From Bacteroidales bacterium (GTDB lineage Bacteria; Bacteroidota; Bacteroidia; Bacteroidales; Muribaculaceae): DNA of 64,000 nucleotides. The stretch is taken from assembly GCA_029218425.1 (NCBI GenBank), contig JAQXRH010000072.1, positions 43,294-107,293 on the forward strand. The letters run 5' to 3'. Below, piece after piece: positions 7,735-18,469 of the stretch; the first letter of the stretch is position 1; the number at the start of each line of letters is the position of its first letter. The translations under genes and the position numbers were made by a program. Below the pieces are notes generated by a model. That model did not search any database and was not told the origin of the DNA. It was given only the letters and a program-made list of their open reading frames with translations.

Positions 7735-8301
7735 TCAATCCTCCTCCATCATATATTCAGCCTCCGATTTCACCATAGTGGCAAGCGACTTGGTCAATGG
7801 CGACGCTTTGGCTAATTCGTTTTCGGCCATTGCAACTGCTTTTGGAGCGTCGACTTTCGACCCTATAAGTGGCAGCATGAGTCGCAACGCTGCGTATCTC
7901 ATCAATGGAGATTCGTCGGCATAAAGCGCATCTACAATGGCCCCGGCATCGTCCCTCTTTTTTAGAAGCGCATGGCATACCATATCAGCGACTTCGGTGT
8001 CGGGTATCTCGCCGCACAATTTCAATGCCTGCGCATAGCTGAAATCGTCCTGGCGCCACAGCATCGGAGCCAGGAGCATGCTCTCGCGCGTAGTGCGATT
8101 GCGCCACAATTCAGCCGCCAATGAGGTATCATGCCCGTACTCCTGCGCTATCTCTTTCAACTGTATGATATTCAGCCCGAAAATGATGCGGAAACTTGAC
8201 CCGGCGCGCCGCATCTGATCGGCAAGAAGCCCATTGCGCATTGCGAAAAAACGGCGCTTTACTGTCTGCATTTTGTTGAATTGTGATGTCATGTCCTTCA
8301 A
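7735..8301 (-). CDS. DNA alkylation repair (AlkD/HEAT-like) family protein
   Basis: 188-aa all-helical protein. The segments ELWRNRTTRESMLLAPMLW, ADMVCHALLKK and LMRYAALRLMLPLIG look like HEAT-like alpha helical repeats of the AlkC/AlkD family, which flip out and excise alkylated bases. Bacteroidales carry short members of this length. The catalytic Asp/Trp residues of Bacillus AlkD cannot be located with certainty, so glycosylase activity is uncertain. The first Met may be at 8292 (MTSQFNKMQ). Convergent with the transporter gene. Confidence 0.65.
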   Translation of the reverse strand: MKDMTSQFNKMQTVKRRFFAMRNGLLADQMRRAGSSFRIIFGLNIIQLKEIAQEYGHDTSLAAELWRNRTTRESMLLAPMLWRQDDFSYAQALKLCGEIPDTEVADMVCHALLKKRDDAGAIVDALYADESPLMRYAALRLMLPLIGSKVDAPKAVAMAENELAKASPLTKSLATMVKSEAEYMMEED

Positions 8302-8361
8302 ATTTCCACAAAATTAGTAATTATTATATTATCAAACTAAGAGCCATTGGTGAAAAATATT

Positions 8362-8369
8362 TATCTTTG
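8362..8369 (+). promoter_or_regulatory. -7 element upstream of the PBP1A gene
   Basis: TATCTTTG fits TAnnTTTG. The -33 region is poor, so this is a partial promoter call; it would give an approximately 100-nt leader. Confidence 0.4.
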
Positions 8370-8476
8370 TAAATTAATGCCAATAATCTATGGGCTGAAT
8401 GCCATTCTGAAGTGCACCCCTTGGTTACGGTTTTCAACATCAGTATGGCTTGTAAAACAATGATAATTAAAGAAAT

Positions 8477-10945
8477 ATGAGCGATAATTTGATTAAGATA
8501 GTTGATGATGATGCCCCTGTTCACAATCTCGGCAACCGCAATGTGAATACTCCCGGCAACGATAAAGATGAATACGGCAAGACGCCTCGTCGTCGCAAAA
8601 TCAATCGCATAGTCATCCGCTCTATGTGGTGGACTTTTGGTATCATAACCGTTTTGTCACTCGGCTTCTTCGTGCTTTCCTACAACAACGTTATTGGAGA
8701 TATGCCGAAAATTGACGACCTTAAGAACCCTATCGACCAGTATGCTACCGTTATTTACTCGGCTGATGGAAAGGAGATGGGGCGCTTCTATAATAGCAAC
8801 AGCAACCGTTTGTATGCCGATTATCAGGATATTGCACCCTGCCTCGTCGACGCTCTTATTGCCACTGAAGATTCGCGTTTCATCGAGCACTCCGGTGTCG
8901 ATATCCGCGCACTGATGCGTGTGGTATTCAAGACCGGTATGGGCGGCGACAAGAGTTCGGGCGGCGGTTCTACTATCACTCAGCAGCTTGCCAAACTGCT
9001 CTACACCGACCATCCCGCGCGCAATACTCGCGCCCGTGCCCGTCAGAAACTTGACGAATGGGTCATGGCGGTTAAACTTGAACGTTACTACTCCAAGGAG
9101 GAGATTATTAAGTTATACCTCAACCAGTTCGACTTCTTGTACAACGCTAAAGGAATACGTTCGGCCGCCAATATCTACTTCAGCAAGGAAGCCAGCGAGC
9201 TGCAACTCCACGAAGCCGCTGTGTTGGTAGGAATGCTGAAAAATCCGTCGCTCTACAACCCCGTACGTAATCCCAAGAACGCCACATCACGCCGTAATGT
9301 CGTTTTCGACCAAATGGTTAAAGCCGAAAAAATCACCCAGGCTCAGGCCGACTCTCTCAAGGAACTGCCTTTGGGCCTTAAATTCCACCGCATCGACCAC
9401 CGCACCGGCATCGCGCCCTATTTCCGTGAAGAGCTGCGACGAATAATGACCGCTAAACGGCCTAATCGTTCCGACTATCATGCGTGGGAGCAGCAAAAGT
9501 TTGTCGACGACTCTATAGCCTGGGAAATCAATCCGCTATTCGGGTGGATTGAGAAGAACCCCAAGCCCGATGGCTCGAAATACAATCTCTACACCGACGG
9601 GCTCCGCATCTACACCACCATCAACTCCCGCATGCAGCAATATGCCGAAGAGGCCGTCCATGAACACATGTCGGACCTCCAGGCCCGTTTCTTCAAAGAG
9701 AAAAAAGGCGTGAAGGGCGCTCCATATACCACCAATCGCTCGGAACTTTCTGAAAGTCAGCTCAACCGACTCATCGACAACGCCATTAAGAACACCGAGC
9801 GAATGCGCATCCTCAAGCTCAACAAAGCCTCCAAAGAACAGATTGAGAAAGAGTTTAACACTCCCATCCCCATGACAGTCTTTGCCTACAACGACAAGGG
9901 CTTCGTCGATACCATCATGTCGCCGCGCGATTCGGTGCTTTACCACAAGCACATACTCCGCACCGGCTTCATGTCGATGGACCCCGTCAATGGCTACGTC
10001 AAGGCCTACGTCGGAGGCCCCGACTTCCACTTCTTCCAATACGACATGGTGTCGACAGGTCGCCGTCAAGTCGGTTCTACCATCAAGCCGTTCCTTTATG
10101 CCTACGCCATGGATGAAGGCTACACTCCCTGCGACGAGTTCCTCAACGAGCAGCCTACCATCTACGATGAAACCGGTAGGCCTTGGTCGCCACGCAACTC
10201 CGGCAACTCCCACGTAGGCGAAATGGTGACACTGCGCTGGGCGCTCACCAACTCCAACAACTGGATTTCGGCTCGACTAATGGCAGCCCTAAAGCCCGCC
10301 ACCCTCGTGCGCTACATGCACAATTTCGGCATCACTAACCATATCGATCCCGTGCTCGCGCTCTGTCTCGGTCCATGCGACATTTCGGTGCGCGAGATGG
10401 TAGGCGCTTACTCCGCTTTTGCCAACAAGGGTATGCACGTCGAACCGATGTTCGTTACCGCTATTGCCGATGCCAACGGTAACATCATCTCCGAATTCCA
10501 TTCTCGGCAGAATCAAGTGCTCTCCGAAAAAGGGTACTACAAAATCCTATCCATTCTTCTCAACGTTGTCGACTCCGGTACGGGTAACCGTCTGCGCCGT
10601 GCGCCTTTCAATCTCACTGCGCAGATGGGCGGTAAAACGGGTACCACCAACTCCAACTCCGACGGTTGGTTCATGAGCTTCACCCCCGAGCTCGTCTCCG
10701 GCGTATGGGTCGGCGGCGAAGAACGTTACATCCACTTCAACTCCATGGCTAATGGGCAAGGTGCTGCTATGGCGTTGCCTATCTATGGCAAGTACATACG
10801 CAAAGTCTACGACGACCCCGAGCTGCCCTATACCCAGTCAAGCCGCTTCTCGTTCCCCAACATCGACCTGTGCGAGCAAGAATACTTTGGCGAATATGAA
10901 GAGGAAGAAGTCGTAGAAGAAAGCTTCGAAGGCGTCTTCGATTAA
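8477..10945 (+). CDS. Penicillin-binding protein 1A (bifunctional transglycosylase/transpeptidase)
   Basis: 822-aa class A PBP that polymerises and cross-links peptidoglycan. A cytoplasmic basic tail is followed by one membrane anchor (about residues 40-66). The GT51 domain shows ATEDSRFIEHSGVD (catalytic Glu) and GGSTITQQLAKLL. The transpeptidase domain has the SxxK serine in GSTIKPF (S about 533), the SNN motif (about 592) and KTGTTN (about 718). A basic and acid-rich insert of about 130 residues lies between the two domains, and the C-terminus is an acidic tail (EEEEVVEESFEG). Monocistronic, ends at a strong convergent hairpin. Confidence 0.95.
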   Translation: MSDNLIKIVDDDAPVHNLGNRNVNTPGNDKDEYGKTPRRRKINRIVIRSMWWTFGIITVLSLGFFVLSYNNVIGDMPKIDDLKNPIDQYATVIYSADGKEMGRFYNSNSNRLYADYQDIAPCLVDALIATEDSRFIEHSGVDIRALMRVVFKTGMGGDKSSGGGSTITQQLAKLLYTDHPARNTRARARQKLDEWVMAVKLERYYSKEEIIKLYLNQFDFLYNAKGIRSAANIYFSKEASELQLHEAAVLVGMLKNPSLYNPVRNPKNATSRRNVVFDQMVKAEKITQAQADSLKELPLGLKFHRIDHRTGIAPYFREELRRIMTAKRPNRSDYHAWEQQKFVDDSIAWEINPLFGWIEKNPKPDGSKYNLYTDGLRIYTTINSRMQQYAEEAVHEHMSDLQARFFKEKKGVKGAPYTTNRSELSESQLNRLIDNAIKNTERMRILKLNKASKEQIEKEFNTPIPMTVFAYNDKGFVDTIMSPRDSVLYHKHILRTGFMSMDPVNGYVKAYVGGPDFHFFQYDMVSTGRRQVGSTIKPFLYAYAMDEGYTPCDEFLNEQPTIYDETGRPWSPRNSGNSHVGEMVTLRWALTNSNNWISARLMAALKPATLVRYMHNFGITNHIDPVLALCLGPCDISVREMVGAYSAFANKGMHVEPMFVTAIADANGNIISEFHSRQNQVLSEKGYYKILSILLNVVDSGTGNRLRRAPFNLTAQMGGKTGTTNSNSDGWFMSFTPELVSGVWVGGEERYIHFNSMANGQGAAMALPIYGKYIRKVYDDPELPYTQSSRFSFPNIDLCEQEYFGEYEEEEVVEESFEGVFD

Positions 10946-10964
10946 CACCTACGGCCGCATCTGT

Positions 10965-11070
10965 TTGCCGCTACTGTTAGCCGCTACTGTTAGATCGTTA
11001 GCCGCTACGCCGCATCCGTAAGCCCTACGATTACATCGGTTAGCCGCTACGGTTACATCGGTTGTTACTG
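10965..11070. repeat. Degenerate short repeats (TTAGCCGCTAC-type) after PBP1A
   Basis: Copies of TTAGCCGCTAC and of a GGTTACATCGGTT-like motif recur several times with drift. The gap to the next gene otherwise contains only the hairpin at 11159-11197. Confidence 0.5.
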
Positions 11071-11158
11071 CATCCGTCAGTCATTGCGCCGACACTGCCG
11101 CCCTCATGGCCTTATTGCGCCGACCATCCCACTTGGGGATGTGAATGATATAAAGACG

Positions 11159-11197
11159 ATATGGCACAGCTCCGCTATCACGCAAGCTGTGCCATAT
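11159..11197. terminator. 13-bp hairpin between convergent PBP1A and GH92 genes
   Basis: ATATGGCACAGCT and AGCTGTGCCATAT are perfect complements with a 13-nt loop. No T-tract follows on either strand, but the position between convergent stops suits a shared terminator. Confidence 0.6.
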
Positions 11198-11222
11198 CTG
11201 CTCGTTGTAGCAATTGGCGCTA

Positions 11223-13532
11223 CTATTTCTTCTTGGCTACCCGACGTTCCGCATCGTTGCTGAATGAGTAAGGCCGTGCCGACACCTCCGTGCCTCGCTC
11301 TTTGACCGGGGCGCCAACCATGTCGAAATCGATTACAGCACCGTTGCGCAATTCCTCGTAGCTCACATAGTTGCGCTCGTCTAAACGGCCGTTGATGCGC
11401 ATTGCTTTGATGTAGCGGTTGGTGTCGCTATTGTCGGGCGCATTGATAGTCACCGTGTTGCCGTTCTCCAGATGCAACTTCAGTTTCTTGAAATATGGAG
11501 TGCCGAGCGCATACTCCCCGCCGGCGGGATTTACCGGATAAAAGCCCATCGACGAGAATATATACCATGCCGACGTCTGCCCATTGTCCTCGTCGCCGCA
11601 GTATCCGTCAGGATTGGCAGAATACAACCTATTCATCACTTCGCGTATCCAATATTGCGCTTTCCACGGCTCCCCGGAGTAGTCGTAGAGGTAAATCATG
11701 TGCTGGATAGGCTGATTGCCATGGGCATAATTTCCCATATTCATTATCTGCATCTCGCGTATCTCGTGGATGACGATGCCGTAGTAGCTCGCGTCGAACA
11801 CCGGCGGTAGCACGAACACCGAGTCCATCATGGCATTGAACTGCTTGTCGCCTCCCATTAGGTCGATGAGGCCTTGCGGGTCATGAAATACCGACCACGT
11901 ATAGTGCCACGAATTGCCCTCAGTGAACGCGTCTCCCCATTTCAACGGATTAAACGGACTTTGGAACGTCCCGTCGTCATTGCGCCCGCGCATCAGATTG
12001 TGCTCCTTGTCGAACACGTTGGCATAGTTCATGGCTCGTTTCCCATACACCTCTATTTCTTTAGCCGGGCGGCCTAACGCTTTGCCAAAACGATAGATGC
12101 ACCAATCATCGTAGGCATACTCCAACGTACGAGCCGCACTCTCGTTTATCCCTACGTTGTAGGGCACATATCCAAGCTTATTATAATACTCATAGCCCAT
12201 GCGCCCCGTTGAACTTATCTGAGGATGCACGCTGTTGGCGCCATGCGTCACTGCCTCCCACAACACTGCCGCATCTTCATCGGTGGTCAATCCTTTAAAA
12301 TACGCATCGGCCACTACCGACGCTGAGTTGTTGCCTATCATGCAATCTCTGTGCCCCGGGCTCGACCACTCCGGCAAAAAACCGCTCTCACGGTACACAT
12401 TTGCCCAACCAGCCTGCATCTTAGCGCCCATCGACGGATACATCAGATTTATCAACGGAAACAGCGACCGGAACGTGTCCCAGAACCCTGTCCCCGTAAA
12501 CAGGTATCCATCGTGCACTTTGCCGTCGTAAGGACTATAATGCTTCACTTCGTTATCGGCATCATATTCATAGAACTTATGCGGGAACAGCAGCGCTCGG
12601 TACAAGCAGGAATAAAACGTGCGTATATGGTCGATGTTGTCATCCTCTATCTCAAATCGCCCCAACAATTCATTCCACGCTTCGCGCCCTTCTGCCTTAA
12701 CCTCCTCGAAGCTCCGGCCGCCCACTTCGCGCAGGTTGATAAGCGCCTGCTCTGCTGATATGAATGATGATGCCACCCGCACATTCACTTGCTCCCCTCT
12801 GCGCATCTTGAAGCCTACCAGCCCTGCGGCGTGCTCCCCGTCGACGCCCGTGCGGCTCTCGTCAAGCTTGTTGCTCTCCGCTACCGCCGTATAGATGAAC
12901 GGTTTGTCAAATTCCACCACGAAATAATTGCGGAAATTCTCTGGCACTCCGCCGTTGTTCTTGGTCGTATATCCTACGATACGTCGCTCGTCGGCCTGTA
13001 TCTCTATCGCCGACCCGTCGTCGAGCGCGTCGACTACAATATATGCCTCGTCGGTCTCAGGAAACGTGAATCGGAATATAGCGGCACGCTCTGTCGGAGC
13101 AAGCTCCGCTGTCACATCATAATCGGCGAGGTAGATACTATAATAATAGGGCGTGGCGGTCTCGGCCTTGTGCGACACCCAGCTTGCTCGCTCGTTCTCG
13201 TCAACGGTCTTTTTCCCTGTCAACGCTGTCACCACAAACTGGCCGTAGTCATTAATCCACGGGCTCGGCTGATGCGTCTGCTTGAACCCACGCAGCTTCG
13301 TGGCATTGTAATTATAGGTCCAACCATTGCCCATCTCACCTGACACCGGCGTCCAGAAATTCATGCCCCACGGCCGGGCTATCGCCGGATACGTATTTCC
13401 TGTTGATAGCTCAAATACTGAATTTGTCCCGACAAGTATGCTTACATTGTCGACCGGCGTCGTATCGTCTGCTTCAGCCGCTGGCGCTAAGCTTATCATA
13501 GCGGCTAACATCGTCAAAATAGGTTTGTTCAT
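11223..13532 (-). CDS. GH92 family alpha-mannosidase, secreted
   Basis: 769-aa exo-acting alpha-mannosidase of glycoside hydrolase family 92, calcium dependent in known members, used on host or yeast N-/O-mannans. A signal peptide ends around residue 20 (LAPAAEA). The N-terminal beta-sandwich is followed by the (alpha/alpha)6 domain with family signatures FWDTFRSLFPL, WGDAFTEGNSWHYTW and GYCGDEDNGQTSAWY, the last containing the acidic catalytic/Ca-binding residues. Length is normal for the family. No SusC/D pair is adjacent, so it is not in a classical PUL. It lies 34 nt downstream of the FAD oxidoreductase and may be read through from that promoter. Confidence 0.95.
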   Translation of the reverse strand: MNKPILTMLAAMISLAPAAEADDTTPVDNVSILVGTNSVFELSTGNTYPAIARPWGMNFWTPVSGEMGNGWTYNYNATKLRGFKQTHQPSPWINDYGQFVVTALTGKKTVDENERASWVSHKAETATPYYYSIYLADYDVTAELAPTERAAIFRFTFPETDEAYIVVDALDDGSAIEIQADERRIVGYTTKNNGGVPENFRNYFVVEFDKPFIYTAVAESNKLDESRTGVDGEHAAGLVGFKMRRGEQVNVRVASSFISAEQALINLREVGGRSFEEVKAEGREAWNELLGRFEIEDDNIDHIRTFYSCLYRALLFPHKFYEYDADNEVKHYSPYDGKVHDGYLFTGTGFWDTFRSLFPLINLMYPSMGAKMQAGWANVYRESGFLPEWSSPGHRDCMIGNNSASVVADAYFKGLTTDEDAAVLWEAVTHGANSVHPQISSTGRMGYEYYNKLGYVPYNVGINESAARTLEYAYDDWCIYRFGKALGRPAKEIEVYGKRAMNYANVFDKEHNLMRGRNDDGTFQSPFNPLKWGDAFTEGNSWHYTWSVFHDPQGLIDLMGGDKQFNAMMDSVFVLPPVFDASYYGIVIHEIREMQIMNMGNYAHGNQPIQHMIYLYDYSGEPWKAQYWIREVMNRLYSANPDGYCGDEDNGQTSAWYIFSSMGFYPVNPAGGEYALGTPYFKKLKLHLENGNTVTINAPDNSDTNRYIKAMRINGRLDERNYVSYEELRNGAVIDFDMVGAPVKERGTEVSARPYSFSNDAERRVAKKK

Positions 13533-13566
13533 ATCGTGTTTTGTATTATTTGGTTTACTGTGCCGT

Positions 13567-15135
13567 TTACTTGCTCTCGTGATACTTGCTCTCGGTATTC
13601 ACATCCCATATATTTCCCTTCCCTTCCACTTGGTTGAGTATGTTGTCGGCCGCCTCTATTGCCGTAAGCATCGAGTGGTCCATGTTGTTGTAGCGATGCT
13701 GGCCATTCCTGCCTATGCAATATAGATTTGGTATACTGTCCAAAAACTCACGCACTTTCCCCAGCTTGTAATAGCTCCCGAAATATGCCGGATATGCCTT
13801 CTTGACTCGTATCCTCACCGCGTCTTTCACCGACTGCGCTTTGATTATGCCAATATGCTCCAGCTCCCCGACGGCCATTTTGATAAATTCGTCATCGCCC
13901 ATCTCCCATAGCTCATCTCCCTCGCTGCAGAAATACTCCAATCCCATCCACACCGTGTTTTCATAATCCTTCACCATATATGGCGACCAATTGTTGAATA
14001 TCTGCAATCTTCCCAACTTGACATCTCGCTCCTGGATGTAAATCCACGTGTCGGGCACCCTGTCCCTATATGTCCTCAATTTTGTCTCATTCGATATCTC
14101 CAACTTGTCGACTAATAGCCCTACGGTGATGAAATCGCGATACGGAAGCGTCGTGGCCACTTCCATCACTTCATCCGGCACTTCAATGCCACGCAGCGAC
14201 GGCACCAACTCTGCTATTGGCATCGACGATATGAAACAGTCACACGCCACTTCTTCACGCTTTCCATCGCTATTAGTGACCTCTACCGACTTCACTCTCC
14301 CGTCTGCCCCAATGTTTATCCCGGTTACACTTCGCCCCATCACCACTGCCTGCTCCCCCGACATACGGTCGATATCGCCGGCTACATACTCCCACAACTG
14401 CCCCGGACCATACTTCGGATAGATGAACTCCTCTATCAGCGACGTCTCGACAACGCTTTTATCGCGCCTGAACGGCCGTGACACCACATCCTTCAATATC
14501 CCCGACAACGACAGCCCTTTCACTCGCTGTGCTCCCCAGTCAGCCCCCAATCGCGATGGATGCTCTCCCCACACTTTCTCCGTGTAATCCTCAAAAAACA
14601 TCTCATACAACGGTCTGCCGAAGCGGTTGATATAAAAATCCTCGAGCGACCGCTCTTCTCGCTTTTTCAACATCGCCCTGATATATCCACATCCCGCCTT
14701 TACCGTACGCCCCATTCCCATATTTGCAAACGTTCGCCATTTCAGCGATATAGGATAGTCAAAAAACTTGCGCAAATAGAATATACGGCTCACACGGTCA
14801 CGCCTTAGCATCACGCGGTCGTCGACCTCGGGATCCGGCCCCCCTTCGGCTACTTCTCGAGCTTTGCCGAGCAACCTGTCATCCTTTGCCTCCGCTCCCT
14901 GCATCGGCGATATATCCGTCCACCATTTCATGATGCGCTCATCCTTGCTGAAAAAGCGATGGCCTCCGATATCCATCCGGTTCCCATGGTATTTTACCGT
15001 TCGCGAGATGCCCCCGACTTCTTCCGTCTGCTCATACACTATCGCACGCACATCTCCCTTGCCTCGCTTAAGCAACTCATACGCTGCTGTCAAACCGGCC
15101 GGCCCCGCACCGGCTATCACTACAACTTTGCTCAT
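13567..15135 (-). CDS. NAD(P)/FAD-dependent oxidoreductase, protoporphyrinogen oxidase/UDP-galactopyranose mutase-like
   Basis: 522-aa flavoprotein with an N-terminal dinucleotide-binding motif ([17 protein letters not shown]) and the second FAD motif [16 protein letters not shown]. The C-terminus has the conserved amine-oxidase-type closure [21 protein letters not shown]. This is the amine oxidase superfamily group often found in glycan or lipid biosynthesis clusters. The substrate is unknown; it is unlikely to be heme biosynthesis. An excellent promoter lies upstream, so it heads a two-gene unit with GH92. Confidence 0.8.
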   Translation of the reverse strand: MSKVVVIAGAGPAGLTAAYELLKRGKGDVRAIVYEQTEEVGGISRTVKYHGNRMDIGGHRFFSKDERIMKWWTDISPMQGAEAKDDRLLGKAREVAEGGPDPEVDDRVMLRRDRVSRIFYLRKFFDYPISLKWRTFANMGMGRTVKAGCGYIRAMLKKREERSLEDFYINRFGRPLYEMFFEDYTEKVWGEHPSRLGADWGAQRVKGLSLSGILKDVVSRPFRRDKSVVETSLIEEFIYPKYGPGQLWEYVAGDIDRMSGEQAVVMGRSVTGINIGADGRVKSVEVTNSDGKREEVACDCFISSMPIAELVPSLRGIEVPDEVMEVATTLPYRDFITVGLLVDKLEISNETKLRTYRDRVPDTWIYIQERDVKLGRLQIFNNWSPYMVKDYENTVWMGLEYFCSEGDELWEMGDDEFIKMAVGELEHIGIIKAQSVKDAVRIRVKKAYPAYFGSYYKLGKVREFLDSIPNLYCIGRNGQHRYNNMDHSMLTAIEAADNILNQVEGKGNIWDVNTESKYHESK

Positions 15136-15176
15136 AGATCCTTTTGTCTAAATCCCAACTTTTTTAATCATAATCA

Positions 15177-15208
15177 CAAAGATAACAAAAATCCGCCAAC
15201 GTCCCAAA
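15177..15208 (-). promoter_or_regulatory. Promoter of the FAD oxidoreductase
   Basis: Minus strand TTTG (15208-15205), 20 nt, TATCTTTG (15184-15177): full match to the Bacteroidetes consensus about 42 nt before the start codon. Confidence 0.75.
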
Positions 15209-15253
15209 ATTCACCCAAGCAATAAGAAGAGGATGATGAAGGCTTATAAAACT

Positions 15254-15293
15254 ATCGACCTCCGTCATGCCGCCAGGCATGGCAGAGGTCGAT
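15254..15293 (-). terminator. Terminator of the choice-of-anchor J protein gene
   Basis: ATCGACCTC/GAGGTCGAT with an inner CATGCC/GGCATG pair; on the minus strand the hairpin is followed by AGTTTTAT. Confidence 0.6.
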
Positions 15294-15319
15294 GTCATTC
15301 TTTATGGTACTCGCGTCAG

Positions 15320-18300
15320 TTACTTGACGGTCACTTTGGCTGCTTTATTGCCAGCTACGCGAATGTATACCCCCGGCGTAATGGTCCCGGCTTCTACTCG
15401 CATGCCTTGCAGATTGTAGTACACTGCATTGTCGGCTTCGGCATCGGCTACGGTGAGGGCTGCATCACTGTGGCTCAGTGTCACTGTGGCGGCATTGCTT
15501 ATAGCGGCAACTCCGTAGTTGTACACGGGCACCACGGTGTAGGTCAGCTCATAGTCGCCGTTGGGTTCTTCGGCGTCTATCGGGGTGTCGGTATAGGTCA
15601 GCTCCGATATGGCTTCGGCGGTAATCTGCTCGCCGTTGCGGAACACGTAGTAACCTGTCACGGCAAGGTCCTCGGGTACTGACGGCATTGCTTCATACGT
15701 CACGTCGTCAACGAAGAGCGCCAACGTGTCATCGCTGTTATGGTTTATTGCAAAATAGGTGGCTCCTTCGGGGAGGCTGAATGTGAAAAGTGTCCACGTC
15801 TCGGGAGCATATCCATCTGCCGTAAATCCGGTCACGTCCTCTACCTGGGTGGTGAACGACTCTACGCTGTTGTCGCCGGTAGAGTAGTGCACGGTGAATG
15901 TCTCGGGCCATGCATTTGAGAAGCTCTTAGCATAGAATGTCACTGTCTGGGCGGCTCCCGACAATCGGGGCGATATGAGCCAGTTGTCATTTGTGCTCTG
16001 TGCGCTGGGTGCCATCATGAATCGCTGCCCGCTATGAGCCTCGGCATCAGGTGCGTAGATATCGGGTACTTCGGCCACTACATTGTCGAAAAGCTGGAAC
16101 GCGATGGGCATGGTCTGGTACGGATTGTAGTACTCGCGGAATATATTGTATGTACTTTGGCCGTCGCCGTCATAGACAGTCCAATCGCCGGCTCCGCTTA
16201 TCGCCATCGGGGTATATGCCTCGCTTTCGAAGTCCTCGGTAACGGTCTCAGGTGTTGATGCGTCGTTGACGGGTTCGCTCCAGCTGAGTTCTACATTCTC
16301 GCCGTTGACGGTGGCTGTAAGGTCGGACACGGTGGCATAGCTTGCGCGTATCACTTCCACGTTGGCTTCCGCAATATTGTCGGCGGGCACGGCGTCGCCC
16401 TCAAGCTCTATGCTGAGTTTCACATCAAGGGTTTCGGGGGCATTGATTGCCACGTTGTGCTTGAATTCAACGTCGGCAAAACCGTTAGGCTCTATTGCCG
16501 GGATTTCTTCGCTGGCTACTGCGGCGCCGTTTATGGTGAGCACGGCTGTGGGTGATGCGGCTGCGGTGCCCCGGTTCTCAATATGTGCCTTGAATGTAAT
16601 CTCTTCGCCCGGTTTGGCTTTCGCTTTTCCACTGAATGTGACGATGTCGACATCCACCTCGTCGAGATTGCGCACGCGAATGTTGTCCAAAGGCACGCTC
16701 CATATCTGGTCATCGGTGTTGTGTGCGGCTACGAAACGTATCTCATACATCACTGCGCCCTTCTCTTTGAAGGCGTCGAGCGAGATACGTGCCTGGGTCC
16801 ATCCCGTGGTGGGGGTCTCCTTTAGGTCGATGACGTGTATCATGTCCATCTCTCCGATTTCGTCGCCGGCGAACACTTCAATCATGCTGCCCTGTCCCTG
16901 GTACCAGAATTCAAGTACAGGATTGGAAGCCTTCGATATGTCGGCGCGTGTCGATATCAATCCGTATGCCGCGCCATTGTCTACCGGCATCCAGAAGTAG
17001 AACCCGCCGTCGCCGTCCTGCGAACTGATAGGCTCGCCTGCGTCGGGGTCGACCATCGATGCGAAGTATTCGTCGGTGATGGTGCCATATTGCATCATGC
17101 CGTCTACTGCGGTGTTCCCCAACCAGTAGTCCTCGTAGTTGCCGGCTGCAAACGATTCGCTCTTCGGCAATGCGTCGGGACGCCCGGCGGTGATGATATT
17201 CGATGTCGTGTGAAGCGAGTAGTAATCGTCTACTCCGGCGGTTACCTGGTAGGCATAGAAGTCTTGAGATTCGGCTTTGCTGTAGTCGAAGGTATACGAT
17301 GTCTCGCTGGTCGTGGCAATGGCCGGGTCATAGTAGGTGCCGAATGCGTCGAAGATATAGTAAGTCACTTTTTCAGTGTCGACGTATCCGCCATTCTCGC
17401 CCACTTCGCCTACTGCATCCCACGTCAGTGTCGCCGTATTATAGCCTTCGTTGACTGTAAGATGCACGTTGGCTGGCGCTAACGGAGTGTCGACGCCGCA
17501 CCATATGCTCTTGTACTCTACCATCTCGCCTGCCACGTCGCCCACGTAAGCCACGCCGGTGAAGCGGTTGTTGATACCCTGGTACATTTCCACGTCGTTG
17601 ATGGTGATCACCTGGCCTGGCTCTACGTTGTCGTAGGTGAATTTGTCCACACCCCAGCGTGATGTTATTTCTACTTTGGTGATTTCGGTCAACGGTTCGC
17701 CACCCTTGGTGAGGGTCGGTGCGGTATAGGTGATGTTGGCCTTTAGCTCCCCTTTGGGTGCCAATTCCCATGTCAGAGTGCCGGCTGCCGGCGGGTCTAC
17801 AGCTGTACCGCTGCGCATCCCGACATTGGTGAGCTTGAGTGTGCCTTTCGTCTCTTTGCTTGTGGTGCAATGAAATCCGAGATAGTAGTAGCCCTCTTCT
17901 GTAATATTGCAGTTGTGCTCGTATTTCGTAAAGTCTTTTACAGTATATTGAGTAGTCGGGCTAATAACTGTGGTTGCTGCCTCTACGGTCGGGGCAGTGG
18001 CGAGCGCGACATTCATCTCGACGGCTGTCGCACCGGATCCCATCATGCCTACTTCAAACGATACCACATAATCGCCGGGAACCAAATGTATAGGCACGGT
18101 GAACAACCAGTCGTCGTTTCGATCGACATCGGCGGCGTTTGGCACCATGCAGGCCGCATAGGTGACGTTGACAGTGCCGTATTGCCATTTGCGGTTATCC
18201 TCATTGACGTTGATACTGGTGTAGTTCTTCACTTCTGTGCCATTCTTACCAAGATCGTGGGTGAATGGCACTTCTACGGCATTGGCTGGCGCTTCGCCCT

Positions 18301-18469
18301 CTATGCGTAGCCGTGTGGCACGCTCCACGCGAGGCGTCGCTGCATGGCGCTTGGTGTTAATCTCTTTAAGTCCGGTTTGACTTCGCATGCCCGGATGTCG
18401 TTCGGCAGTGCCGGCCCCGGCTATCAGCGTGCCGGCAAGTGCCAAAGTGACGAGTAAATACTTCCTCAT
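15320..18469 (-). CDS. Large secreted protein with fibronectin III-like and choice-of-anchor J domains
   Basis: 1049-aa predicted exported protein. A signal peptide (LLVTLALAGTLIAGAGTA) is followed by several beta-rich modules; FN3-like strands are clear around APANVHLTVNEGYNTATLTWDAV and VSDLTATVNGENVELSWSEP. Two cleaved-adhesin/choice-of-anchor J sandwiches are suggested, the clearer near residues 830-930 (GAAQTVTFYAKS, LFVDDVTYE). The C-terminus NAVYYNLQGMRVE...GVYIRVAG is the sorting-tail-like ending seen in other proteins of this window, suggesting surface delivery. The role is probably adhesion or glycan binding; no catalytic domain is seen. The upstream region has a -7-like TATATTTG about 230 nt before the start. 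Confidence 0.75.
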   Translation of the reverse strand: MRKYLLVTLALAGTLIAGAGTAERHPGMRSQTGLKEINTKRHAATPRVERATRLRIEGEAPANAVEVPFTHDLGKNGTEVKNYTSINVNEDNRKWQYGTVNVTYAACMVPNAADVDRNDDWLFTVPIHLVPGDYVVSFEVGMMGSGATAVEMNVALATAPTVEAATTVISPTTQYTVKDFTKYEHNCNITEEGYYYLGFHCTTSKETKGTLKLTNVGMRSGTAVDPPAAGTLTWELAPKGELKANITYTAPTLTKGGEPLTEITKVEITSRWGVDKFTYDNVEPGQVITINDVEMYQGINNRFTGVAYVGDVAGEMVEYKSIWCGVDTPLAPANVHLTVNEGYNTATLTWDAVGEVGENGGYVDTEKVTYYIFDAFGTYYDPAIATTSETSYTFDYSKAESQDFYAYQVTAGVDDYYSLHTTSNIITAGRPDALPKSESFAAGNYEDYWLGNTAVDGMMQYGTITDEYFASMVDPDAGEPISSQDGDGGFYFWMPVDNGAAYGLISTRADISKASNPVLEFWYQGQGSMIEVFAGDEIGEMDMIHVIDLKETPTTGWTQARISLDAFKEKGAVMYEIRFVAAHNTDDQIWSVPLDNIRVRNLDEVDVDIVTFSGKAKAKPGEEITFKAHIENRGTAAASPTAVLTINGAAVASEEIPAIEPNGFADVEFKHNVAINAPETLDVKLSIELEGDAVPADNIAEANVEVIRASYATVSDLTATVNGENVELSWSEPVNDASTPETVTEDFESEAYTPMAISGAGDWTVYDGDGQSTYNIFREYYNPYQTMPIAFQLFDNVVAEVPDIYAPDAEAHSGQRFMMAPSAQSTNDNWLISPRLSGAAQTVTFYAKSFSNAWPETFTVHYSTGDNSVESFTTQVEDVTGFTADGYAPETWTLFTFSLPEGATYFAINHNSDDTLALFVDDVTYEAMPSVPEDLAVTGYYVFRNGEQITAEAISELTYTDTPIDAEEPNGDYELTYTVVPVYNYGVAAISNAATVTLSHSDAALTVADAEADNAVYYNLQGMRVEAGTITPGVYIRVAGNKAAKVTVK